Made by a program: the position numbers and the translations under genes
Notes under the pieces: generated by a model
The model's database searches: none
Told to the model about the DNA's origin: nothing
Seen by the model: only the letters and a program-made list of their open reading frames with translations
Shown: one piece after another, positions 1 to 5,790 of the stretch
How the letters are laid out: each line of letters begins with the position of its first letter
Position numbering within the stretch: position 1 is the stretch's first letter
Origin: Oligoflexia bacterium
Lineage (GTDB): Bacteria > Bdellovibrionota > UBA1018
NCBI GenBank assembly: GCA_903858195.1
Contig: CAIOHW010000210.1
Span: forward strand, 1-5,981
Direction: 5' to 3'
Length of the DNA: 5,981 bases

Positions 1-1
1 C

Positions 2-553
2 ACCTGTCAGAGACGCGGAGTGGAGGTGACCCTTCGAGAAGGGCGAAACCTTCCACCGGGAAGGCCGATTGCGTGGCGACTCTCCGATCATCCGGTGGTC
101 ATCGCCCGCACCGCAGCCTCCGATCCCACTCACGCCACGGGTTTTGAGCCTGCCTACCACCTGGCCTGCGCCATCGATGACGCGCGCGAGAATCCTCCGC
201 ACCGGCTGCTCGTTCGCGCGTGGGATCTGGCCGATGCCACGCCCGTGCAGCGGGCGATCCAACGCGCGTGGCAGAGGGCGCGAGGCCTTCCGCCCAAGAC
301 TTCGCCCGCAGTCTTCCACACTTCACTCATCACCACCGACGAAGGCTCGAGGCTCGAAAAGCGAAGCCGGGGCATCACCCTTCCCGAGCTCGAGGCCCGT
401 GGCATCCCGCCTTCACGCCTGGCTGCGATCTTCTCTGAGAGCTTTGATTCCGCCTGCGCTCAAGCCATGCCCGCAGGCGAGATCTCGGGCGAGCACCTGC
501 GCGAGATGCCCTTGTCAGCCCTGCTCGAAGGCCTGACACTGAGGCCGACATGA
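2..553 (+). CDS. gluQ: Glutamyl-Q tRNA(Asp) synthetase-like protein, 3' part (5' end outside window)
   Basis: The reading frame is open from the left window edge, so the N-terminal half, including the HIGH motif and the first zinc ligands, is missing. The visible part matches the second half of a class I glutamyl-tRNA synthetase catalytic core. A Thr-Cys-Gln-Arg-Arg-Gly stretch at 2-19 fits the last zinc-binding Cys of GluQ-RS. AYHLACAIDD (about 152-181) matches the FAYNLAVVVDD block, VRAWDL (212-229) the VRGADL block, and RLEKR (350-364) sits where KLSKQ/KMSKS lies. Only about 60 residues follow that motif, too few for the anticodon-binding domain of a full GluRS, so GluQ-RS fits better. That family attaches glutamate to queuosine in tRNA(Asp) in the cytoplasm. 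The Gly-Ala to Ala-Trp change and the Arg and Glu in the KMSKS position are unusual. The stop overlaps the next start by four bases (ATGA), implying coupled translation. Confidence 0.8.
   Translation, partial: TCQRRGVEVTLREGRNLPPGRPIAWRLSDHPVVIARTAASDPTHATGFEPAYHLACAIDDARENPPHRLLVRAWDLADATPVQRAIQRAWQRARGLPPKTSPAVFHTSLITTDEGSRLEKRSRGITLPELEARGIPPSRLAAIFSESFDSACAQAMPAGEISGEHLREMPLSALLEGLTLRPT
541..544 (+). promoter_or_regulatory. Ribosome binding site of the HIBCH-family gene
   Basis: GAGG lies five bases upstream of the ATG at 550, inside the last codons of the upstream gene. Together with the ATGA overlap it supports this start and translational coupling. Confidence 0.6.
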
Positions 554-1599
554 CAGAACCGAAACCCATCCGAACCCATGTCCGTGGAACGGGACTTGCG
601 ATCGAGATCGACAGGCCCGAAACCCTCGGTGCGCTCGATACCGAATGCTTCGATCTCATCGAATCGGCCCTAGAGCAGGCCAGAACCTCGAGTGATCTTG
701 CTTGGGTCGCCTTTTTTTCGCGCCAGCCCCGAGGCTTTTGCGCGGGCGGCGATGTGCGCAGGCTCTATAAAGACCACGCCGCCACCGGGAGCTTTGATGC
801 GGCCGAAAGGTTCTTTGAGACCGAGTACCGCGTGGACCAGCTCGTCTGGGACTTCCCCAAGCCCGTGATCGCACTCACCCACGGCATCACCATGGGCGGA
901 GGCATCGGCCTCATCCGGGGCGCCTCGCACCGGGTGGTCGCACCCGACTCGGTGCTTGCCATGCCCGAGATCTCAATCGGGCTCTACCCGGATGTCGGGG
1001 CCACCTTCTTTTTGCATCCGATTCCAAGCCCCGCGCGCGAGCTCGTTGCCTACTGTGGTGCGCGCTTCGGCGCTGCCGAGGCGCTCGACTGGGGCCTTGC
1101 CACCCATTGCATCGAGGCCTCGCGCACCGACGAAGTCCTTGGGCTTCTGGAGCGCTCGCCATGGGAGGGCTCGCCTCACGACACGCGGATCGCATCCGAA
1201 GTGCTCGACCCGCTCAGCGTTCGACCAGGCGCGCGCTGGGACAGGATACCAAAGCCCATTGCAGCCCTCTTTGAGCGGGCGGACTCTCTCCGTCCTGCCG
1301 CGCTCTGGGATGAAGCCGCCCGGATCGGGCATCCTTTGCTTGACCCGCTCCTTTCAGGATCGCCGATCTCAGCCTGCCTGATCCACGAGCAGCTCAGGCG
1401 CGGCGCGCGGCTTTCGCGCACGCAAGCGTTTGAGTGGGAGTTCCAGCTTTCGATGGCCTGCCTGCGATCAGGCGACTTTTTCGAGGGTGTGCGCGCACGC
1501 CTCGTCGACAAGGGGAGCGCCCCCAGCTGGCGTTACCGCAACCCGTCCGAAGTGCCGGCAAGCCTTCTGGCGTCCATGCTCGGGCATGGTATGACTTAG
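550..1599 (+). CDS. 3-hydroxyisobutyryl-CoA hydrolase / enoyl-CoA hydratase-isomerase family protein
   Basis: A 349-residue crotonase-fold protein, the usual length for bacterial 3-hydroxyisobutyryl-CoA hydrolase (HIBCH). That enzyme frees 3-hydroxyisobutyrate from its CoA ester in cytoplasmic valine breakdown. The oxyanion-hole segments are FCAGGDVR (63-70) and HGITMGGGIGL (111-121). The family block MPEISIGLYPDVG (138-150) carries Glu140 and Asp148, eight residues apart like the catalytic Glu/Asp pair of characterised HIBCH. FFETEYRVDQL (88-98) is also typical. The C-terminal half has the ECH_2 signature, with FEWEFQLSMACLRSGDFFEGVRA followed by a LVDKG block (294-322). The HIBCH-type extension separates it from plain enoyl-CoA hydratases, although other acyl-CoA substrates cannot be excluded. 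The start is set by GAGG at 541-544, five bases before ATG, and by the four-base overlap with the upstream gene. Confidence 0.9.
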   Translation: MTEPKPIRTHVRGTGLAIEIDRPETLGALDTECFDLIESALEQARTSSDLAWVAFFSRQPRGFCAGGDVRRLYKDHAATGSFDAAERFFETEYRVDQLVWDFPKPVIALTHGITMGGGIGLIRGASHRVVAPDSVLAMPEISIGLYPDVGATFFLHPIPSPARELVAYCGARFGAAEALDWGLATHCIEASRTDEVLGLLERSPWEGSPHDTRIASEVLDPLSVRPGARWDRIPKPIAALFERADSLRPAALWDEAARIGHPLLDPLLSGSPISACLIHEQLRRGARLSRTQAFEWEFQLSMACLRSGDFFEGVRARLVDKGSAPSWRYRNPSEVPASLLASMLGHGMT

Positions 1600-1609
1600 G
1601 CAAACGAGC

Positions 1610-2002
1610 ATGGACACGGAATTTCCACAGACCACCGACCCCAAGACTACCAAGGCCCGGATCCTCCACCAGCTTCGGGCGCACTTCGAATCCGAAACGG
1701 ACGACGATTCGCGCCGGGCGGCGCTGATGTTTCGCTTCATGCCTTCTCGCGAGCAGGATCCCGGTGATGTGATCGGCCCGGGAACACTCGTGCGCATCGA
1801 AACCGGCGGGAGGGAGAGCTGGGTGCTTGTCGTGCCGAACTTCGGCGGCCATGTGACGGACTTCGAGGGCCTGCCGCTGCAGATCCTCACTCCGCAGTCG
1901 CCGCTGGGCGAAGCCCTGCTTGGACGCAGGCGCGGAGACACGCTCACGCTCACCACCCGAAGCGGCGCCACGCGAAGCTATCGCGTGGTGGGGGTGCTCT
2001 AG
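1610..2002 (+). CDS. Small protein with GreA/GreB C-terminal (Rnk-like) domain
   Basis: A 130-residue protein whose C-terminal half is a GreA/GreB C-terminal domain. PGTLVRIETGGRESWVLVVP (57-76) is the entry strand region, and SPLGEALLGRRRGD (97-110) is the family hallmark, followed by a strand-rich end (TLTLTTRSGATRSYRVVGV). In Gre factors this FKBP-like domain docks on RNA polymerase. The N-terminal part (about residues 1-55) holds only one short predicted helix (about 14-44). It is too short for the roughly 75-residue coiled coil that Gre factors insert into the polymerase channel to trigger transcript cleavage. It could therefore bind polymerase without cleavage activity, as proposed for Rnk-type proteins, but that is inference. 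The ATG is ten bases after the upstream stop. A weak AGG overlaps that stop (1598-1600), nine bases before the ATG, so it is probably the last gene of the operon. Confidence 0.8.
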   Translation: MDTEFPQTTDPKTTKARILHQLRAHFESETDDDSRRAALMFRFMPSREQDPGDVIGPGTLVRIETGGRESWVLVVPNFGGHVTDFEGLPLQILTPQSPLGEALLGRRRGDTLTLTTRSGATRSYRVVGVL

Positions 2003-2049
2003 CGATGGATTCATGCCTGTGCTGAAATACCTCCTCAAACGGCCTGCCA

Positions 2050-2091
2050 CTGAGATCGAACCGATTTCAGCCGAGGACTTCAAACGCTCGG
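2050..2091 (+). terminator. Two back-to-back hairpins, possible 3' end of the gluQ-HIBCH-gre operon
   Basis: CTGAGATCG (2050-2058) pairs with CGATTTCAG (2062-2070) as a 9-bp stem with one G-U pair and a 3-base loop. Directly adjoining it, CCGAG (2071-2075) pairs with CTCGG (2087-2091) around an 11-base loop. They begin 47 bases after the upstream stop. No clean U-tract follows (the nearest T run is at 2116-2120), so this is not a classic intrinsic terminator. It may instead be a 3'-end stabilising structure or simply chance. Confidence 0.35.
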
Positions 2092-2332
2092 TTCTGGTTA
2101 GGTCCCATGCAATCCTTTTTGAACTCCTTGCTGGCGCTTAATGAACAGGTTGGGTTCCTCAGCACGCACAAACTGGCACACCCGCTGGGCGATGGAAGAG
2201 ACTAATCCAACCATGATCGCCAAGCGCTAGAAACGCAGTTTAGGCACAGATTGGCCCCACCCCCCGGGGACACAATGTCACCGGAGTCCCCTTCCCCATC
2301 CCCGATGGGTCCTATTACGCATCCTGGCGCAG

Positions 2333-2361
2333 TTGACGCATGGCATGAGTCCTGCTGATTG
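2333..2361 (+). promoter_or_regulatory. Weak candidate promoter of the lipoprotein gene
   Basis: TTGACG (2333-2338) matches five of six bases of a sigma-70 -35 box. No good -10 follows: the 17-bp position (2356-2361) reads TGATTG. If used, transcription would start near 2368, giving a leader of about 25 bases that still contains the ribosome binding site. Confidence 0.25.
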
Positions 2362-2376
2362 CCGTCTGCTTTAACG

Positions 2377-2382
2377 AAAGGA
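2377..2382 (+). promoter_or_regulatory. Ribosome binding site deciding the lipoprotein start
   Basis: AAAGGA ends nine bases before the ATG at 2392 and only three before the ATG at 2386. The spacing favours 2392. An in-frame TTG at 2359 lies upstream of this site and is therefore unlikely to be used. Confidence 0.6.
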
Positions 2383-2391
2383 CCTATGGAT

Positions 2392-4269
2392 ATGCGTATT
2401 CTCGTTATGGCCACCGCCATGGCGGCCATCTCATGTTCAGCCTGTGCCCCTGCAACTCGAAATCCGGAACTCACCCCGGTGGATTCCATCCAAAAAGACC
2501 CCTCCGGCTGGAGTGTCCGCTCCCTCAAGTCACGGGACGGCGGGACTGCCCTCACCCAGCGCGAGATGCCTGCCGAGCTGCAGGCCCGTTATCGAAACGA
2601 ATACCGCAAGACCAACCTCGTCCAGCTGCCAATCGACGCGCGCTTTAATACTACGCTTTTCAAGATCAATGATGTCAGCGAGTACGAGGGCCGGGTCTTT
2701 GTTGCACCCAAGCTTTTTGCCTATGGAAGCGCAGATCAGGGAAGACTCGCACCGCGCAGGAATGGGGACGGCACGGTGAGCCTCTCCTTCCCGGTCGTAC
2801 TGACCGATGGAACCGTCGACAAGATCATGGGCCCAAACTCTAGTGCAGCCATTGATCTTCCCGGGGAGTATCGGATTGCCGACTACCACGGCCTCATTGA
2901 AAAGGTGGCATCCGTCTATCGCGCAAAGGGCGGCCTCTCGCCCCTACCAGGCTGCCCCAAGAAGCTGGTGATCGCGATGGGCGACCATGAATACGATGCA
3001 ACGCCCAAGGACCTGGCCGCTGCCGACTATTGTCCCCTCAACCAGCCATTCACTGTCACGGTGACCCTGCCGGAGGGAGAAGCCCGCTTTCTCCTCGAAA
3101 AGGGGCTTTATGCCGGAGTCGTGGACGCACGCGCCACATTCGAAACCCGGGTGTCATTTGTGGTGTCCCAGTTCGAGATCCAGTTCGACAAGGCAAGCCT
3201 GTTCCGGGACCTCGCAACTCAGTTCTCCTACCAGGGCGTGTTTGCCGATGTGGATGTTCGCGCCAAGGTGACGGAGATCGTTCGCCGCAGGGCAATGAGC
3301 GTCAACATTCAGGGCGAGAGCGGTGCGCACTTTGAAACTCTTGTAAGCCAGTCCATCGAAACATTCTTTGAGAAGTTTTCTGAAAACCCTGAGAAGAGCC
3401 TCAAGGAATGCGGGGACGCGAGAGCCTGCTTCAGGCTCAACGCCAACTACTCCCGGGAGCAGGAGTCCCTGTCCATTCACTGGTCGCAGAGCACGAGCGC
3501 CCTTACCGGCCAGAACTATCTGACTTGGACCAAGCTCAAGCCCACGCAGGACCTGGCAGTCCGATTTGGCGAAGCCACTCTCGATTGCCGGGGCAACCAG
3601 TGCCGCCCCATGCTGAGCAATCGGGGCGCACCCATCGAAACGGGGCTCACCCTTGCCCAAGGAGACCTTGTGGAGATCACTCCGGATGCCGCTCATCGCG
3701 AGATCCGCGAGCTCAACACGCCCTCTGTTTCGAGACAGGACAAGAAGGTATGCCTGAAGCGCAGGCGCGTGCCTCTCAGCTCGAGGCGGCCTTGCATTGA
3801 GACCAAGAACATGTGGGTGGAAACCACTACCTACAGCCACGCATCTCCCCAGATGGAGACCCATCTGTCACCCGTAGGCCAGCTCCCCCAGCTCTTTGAT
3901 GGGCTGAGCTTGCGCATGGTTTGGAGGGATGACGACTCTGGCGGAACGGGCAAGACTCGCGAGATCACCTGTCCGCTCAACAGCTTCGAGCGCCATGGCA
4001 ATGGCAAGAGCCTGGTCATTCGCGTCGACAACCAGCCCAACTGCCAGATCTTCAACGCAGGTTCAAAAAATCCTCCGATGCTGTCCCTCGTCAGTCATAT
4101 CGACTTTCAGGTCGACTATACCGAAGGAAAGCTCGTTCGCGACTGGTTGGGGAAGGTCCGTCAGTCACCGAGGGCTGCGGTTTACCGTCCACGCGTGGAC
4201 CTCGCTGGAACGATCAGCATCAAGGGCTACTCATTCGAGAGCGAAATGCCTTCCGGAAAAAAGGAGTAA
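2392..4269 (+). CDS. Putative exported lipoprotein of unknown function with five cysteine pairs
   Basis: I do not recognise this 625-residue protein. From the ATG at 2392 it begins MRILVMATAMAAISCSAC, a short signal peptide with Cys15 or Cys18 as possible lipidation site; the lipobox (AISC or CSAC) is atypical. No further membrane segment is visible. The mature part has ten cysteines in five local pairs: 188/214, 340/346, 399/404, 454/468 and 527/551. This suggests disulfides in the periplasm or on the cell surface. Long stretches alternate polar and hydrophobic residues with Gly, Asp and Asn turns (about 130-155, 220-265, 505-555), pointing to mostly beta structure. Residues 290-350 look helical, and a basic patch follows Cys454 (KRRR). 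No catalytic motif stands out. An alternative start is ATG 2386 (627 residues). It is flanked by a structured gap upstream and a hairpin downstream, so it is probably transcribed alone. Confidence 0.75.
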   Translation: MRILVMATAMAAISCSACAPATRNPELTPVDSIQKDPSGWSVRSLKSRDGGTALTQREMPAELQARYRNEYRKTNLVQLPIDARFNTTLFKINDVSEYEGRVFVAPKLFAYGSADQGRLAPRRNGDGTVSLSFPVVLTDGTVDKIMGPNSSAAIDLPGEYRIADYHGLIEKVASVYRAKGGLSPLPGCPKKLVIAMGDHEYDATPKDLAAADYCPLNQPFTVTVTLPEGEARFLLEKGLYAGVVDARATFETRVSFVVSQFEIQFDKASLFRDLATQFSYQGVFADVDVRAKVTEIVRRRAMSVNIQGESGAHFETLVSQSIETFFEKFSENPEKSLKECGDARACFRLNANYSREQESLSIHWSQSTSALTGQNYLTWTKLKPTQDLAVRFGEATLDCRGNQCRPMLSNRGAPIETGLTLAQGDLVEITPDAAHREIRELNTPSVSRQDKKVCLKRRRVPLSSRRPCIETKNMWVETTTYSHASPQMETHLSPVGQLPQLFDGLSLRMVWRDDDSGGTGKTREITCPLNSFERHGNGKSLVIRVDNQPNCQIFNAGSKNPPMLSLVSHIDFQVDYTEGKLVRDWLGKVRQSPRAAVYRPRVDLAGTISIKGYSFESEMPSGKKE

Positions 4270-4301
4270 GCACGACAGAACGGATGTTGCGCGTTACTTT
4301 G

Positions 4302-4329
4302 GCCCAGACAGGGATTATCCTGTCTGGGC
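4302..4329 (+). repeat. Perfect 11-bp inverted repeat abutting the zinc-finger gene start codon
   Basis: GCCCAGACAGG (4302-4312) is exactly repeated in inverted form as CCTGTCTGGGC (4319-4329), separated by GATTAT. In RNA a G-U pair could extend the stem to 12 bp with a 4-base loop. The right arm ends at 4329 and the ATG begins at 4330. It lies 32 bases after the lipoprotein stop. No T-tract follows on either strand, so it is not a standard terminator. It could be an operator, a translation-blocking hairpin, or a terminator of an unusual kind. Confidence 0.75.
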
Positions 4330-4665
4330 ATGTCTGACCCCGCTTCATTTTGGAAAAAGTGCAGTGCCTGCAAAAAGCCCATTGCCTTCAAGGCTCTCTA
4401 CTACGTCTGCAATGTCTCGACCTGCAATCGACTCCGCACCGGACTCTCGTTCTGCTCGGTCGAGTGCTGGGACTCGCATGTGCCGATGATGCGCCATCGC
4501 GAATCATGGGCAGAAGAGCGCCATGCTCCCGCACCCGGCGAGGAACAGGCCGAAGCCGCTCCGCGGCCCCGCACTCCGCGCGAGAAGCCGGCGGGCCAGG
4601 AGGCTGCGGCGGCTCAGAGCAATGCCCCGGCCCCGGTCCGAGCCATCTTGCGAAAGAAGAGCTGA
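4330..4665 (+). CDS. Small C6H2 (MYND/HIT-like) zinc-finger protein with low-complexity tail
   Basis: A 111-residue protein. Residues 11-56 carry Cys11-x2-Cys14, Cys27-x4-Cys32, Cys42-x3-Cys46, His50 and His56. The pattern, with an aromatic before Cys27 and FCS..CW..H around Cys42-His50, resembles the cross-brace MYND and zf-HIT fingers, which bind two zinc ions and usually mediate protein contacts. This family assignment is inference from cysteine spacing. The tail (about 66-104) is rich in Pro, Ala, Glu and Arg and is probably disordered; it ends in a basic PVRAILRKKS segment. No signal peptide is seen, so it is likely cytoplasmic. The frame is open back to 4270 but has no ATG, GTG or TTG there, so 4330 is the only likely start. 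No Shine-Dalgarno precedes it because the inverted repeat occupies that place. It is convergent with the next gene, 14 bases apart. Confidence 0.75.
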   Translation: MSDPASFWKKCSACKKPIAFKALYYVCNVSTCNRLRTGLSFCSVECWDSHVPMMRHRESWAEERHAPAPGEEQAEAAPRPRTPREKPAGQEAAAAQSNAPAPVRAILRKKS

Positions 4666-4667
4666 TC

Positions 4668-4698
4668 CGGCAGCGGGCTTCAGCGCCCGAGCTTGCCG
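4668..4698. terminator. Hairpin at the convergent gene ends, candidate bidirectional terminator
   Basis: CGGCA (4668-4672) pairs with TGCCG (4694-4698). Inside it CGGGC (4674-4678) pairs with GCCCG (4685-4689) around a 6-base loop, with a small asymmetric internal loop between the stems. It spans the 14-base gap and the last codons of the - strand gene. Neither side has a T-tract, so termination is inferred from position only. Confidence 0.35.
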
Positions 4699-5708
4699 AT
4701 CTTTCTCACCACGCTCAGGTGCCCCCTGAACATGTCCTCAGGCGAACGTCCGGGTGAGAGGATCTCGTTATAGAGCGTGACGCGCGAGCGCGAAGGTGAG
4801 CCCTCATCGGCCACCACTTCGATCCACCCGCAAAAGTGTTTGAGCTTTTGCTCGCCATCGAGCTTGCGGTAGGTGATCAGCGAGCCGCGACGCTCCCAGC
4901 GCTCACGCCAGCGGATCTTGACGAAGAATACGGGGCTGGCCTCAACCGAAACGACTTTTGCGCCATCGGGCTGCGGCTCAACGGTGATGCGGCTATTGCC
5001 CGGATTTTTATGGTGCTGCGGATCCCAGAGAAGCTCGAGCACTCGCGCGGCCGGGTGATCGATCGTCGTACGAAGGCCCGCAACCGAGCCCTTCTCGGCG
5101 TCATCCAGCTTGCGGACGGCGGCTAACCCCAGCGTGCCCGCGGGCATGCCCTCGGAGGCAGGCACGGGCTTCCAGCCCTCGGGATTGACCCCTGGCATGA
5201 GGAGACACGGAAACGGAGGCTCGCCCGCCAGGGCCACGGCCGAGGCGGCAGGAATCCGCGCTCCCCAGCCGGCAGTGAAGCGATCCCAGACGCCGCGCAG
5301 GATCTCCAAGAGTGAGGGGCGCTTGAAGACTTCGATCACGGCACGCTGACGCGGACGCACCTGAAAGGGTTCGAGCTCGCCCTCGGGCACGATCTCAAAA
5401 TAAAGTCGACCGGGCTCACGCTCGAGGAGCTCAACCTTGCGCGACCATCTGCCTTTTTTTGGGTTGTAGAGAATGATGCCCAGAAACCTGAGGCGATCGC
5501 CCTGCTCGGTGACCTGCACGAGGTTGAGTGCTGGCTCGGGCATCCCTGGAGCGATCTCGATGATGGCCGAAACCTCTACCTTCTTGAATTCGCGCGTGTG
5601 GATCTGGGCCTCCTCGGCCTTGAAATCACGGATCTCGTAGCCCGAGGCGGCAAACGCCATCAGGGGCGAAAAAAGGCCAACGAAAACCAAGGCGCGAAGG
5701 GAGTGCAT
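4680..5708 (-). CDS. Exported protein with probable Ig-like and START/SRPBCC-like domains
   Basis: A 342-residue protein from the ATG at 5708. Residues 1-20 form a clear Sec signal peptide (MHSLRALVFVGLFSPLMAFA) with an AFA-A cleavage site and no lipobox, so the mature form is periplasmic or secreted. Residues 45-125 look like a beta-sandwich: the LNLVQVTEQGDRLRFLGIIL run (61-80), then a GRLYFEI strand (100-106), resembles Ig-like extracellular domains, tentatively. Residues 208-342 fit the START/SRPBCC lipid-binding layout: a helix with HPAARVLELLWDPQHH (218-233), strands around ASPVFFVKIRWRERW (257-271), GWIEVV (294-299) and SRVTLYNEILSPGRSPEDM (308-326), then a C-terminal helix. A hydrophobic ligand would be the family expectation; nothing shows which. 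GGGGG lies just upstream of the ATG. An in-frame TTG at 5744, behind a better Shine-Dalgarno, is an alternative start (354 residues). Confidence 0.75.
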   Translation of the reverse strand: MHSLRALVFVGLFSPLMAFAASGYEIRDFKAEEAQIHTREFKKVEVSAIIEIAPGMPEPALNLVQVTEQGDRLRFLGIILYNPKKGRWSRKVELLEREPGRLYFEIVPEGELEPFQVRPRQRAVIEVFKRPSLLEILRGVWDRFTAGWGARIPAASAVALAGEPPFPCLLMPGVNPEGWKPVPASEGMPAGTLGLAAVRKLDDAEKGSVAGLRTTIDHPAARVLELLWDPQHHKNPGNSRITVEPQPDGAKVVSVEASPVFFVKIRWRERWERRGSLITYRKLDGEQKLKHFCGWIEVVADEGSPSRSRVTLYNEILSPGRSPEDMFRGHLSVVRKIGKLGR

Positions 5709-5716
5709 GTTCCCCC

Positions 5717-5744
5717 GTTCTAGCGGCACACAAACGCCTCTCAA
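5717..5744 (-). promoter_or_regulatory. Candidate sigma-70 promoter of the exported START-like gene
   Basis: On the - strand TTGAGA (5744-5739, five of six bases of the -35 consensus) and TAGAAC (5722-5717, four of six of the -10) are 16 bp apart. Only eight bases separate the -10 from the ATG at 5708, so transcription would begin at or within a few bases of the start codon, giving a nearly leaderless message. Confidence 0.35.
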
Positions 5745-5752
5745 ACAAAAAA

Positions 5753-5761
5753 ACCCTCCTT
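5753..5761 (-). promoter_or_regulatory. Strong Shine-Dalgarno-like AAAGGAGGG, points to alternative TTG start
   Basis: The complement of 5753-5761 is AAAGGAGGG, the best Shine-Dalgarno match in the window. It lies 45 bases before the ATG at 5708 but about nine bases before an in-frame TTG at 5744. That start would add 12 residues (beginning Leu-Arg-Gly-Val-Cys) ahead of the signal peptide. It conflicts with the promoter candidate that overlaps the same TTG. Confidence 0.3.
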
Positions 5762-5790
5762 TGAAGCGAACTTGCAGTAATACCGTAAGC

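Larger units (their letters stand above)
2003..2391 (+). other. Long gap without a convincing gene; several potential RNA hairpins
   Basis: No recognisable protein is encoded here. Two short frames exist: 2013-2141 (42 codons from ATG, product beginning MPVLKYLLKR) and 2107-2205 (32 codons, beginning MQSFLNSLLAL). Neither has a ribosome binding site at proper spacing or a known motif, and they overlap each other. The stretch contains adjacent inverted repeats at 2050-2091, a GC-rich hairpin at 2295-2309, a wider 6-bp repeat (2266-2271 with 2286-2291), and a TTGACG hexamer at 2333-2338. It most likely holds the 3' end of the upstream operon and the promoter and leader of the lipoprotein gene. 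Confidence 0.5.

Noticed and set aside
1394..2083. Long - strand open frame (229 codons) across the end of the HIBCH-family gene and the gre-like gene
   Set aside because: It is antisense to two genes with clear family matches; GC-rich codon use leaves the opposite strand open. Its translation is Arg-rich and shows no known motif.
2359..2391. TTG at 2359 as start of the lipoprotein
   Set aside because: It precedes the AAAGGA site, has no ribosome binding site itself, and would place extra residues before the signal peptide.
3154..3864. Long - strand open frame (236 codons) inside the lipoprotein gene
   Set aside because: It lies wholly antisense to a 625-codon frame with a signal peptide and ribosome binding site; there is no promoter, ribosome site or family feature of its own.
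3934..3957. SGGTGKT in the lipoprotein, resembling a Walker A P-loop
   Set aside because: The required Gly/Ala five residues before the GK is Asp, no Walker B or NTPase fold is visible, and the protein is exported.
4523..4757. Overlapping alternative frames in the Pro/Ala/Glu-rich tail of the zinc-finger gene
   Set aside because: Low-complexity GC-rich sequence opens all frames; their products are Arg/Pro-rich with no start signal or motif.
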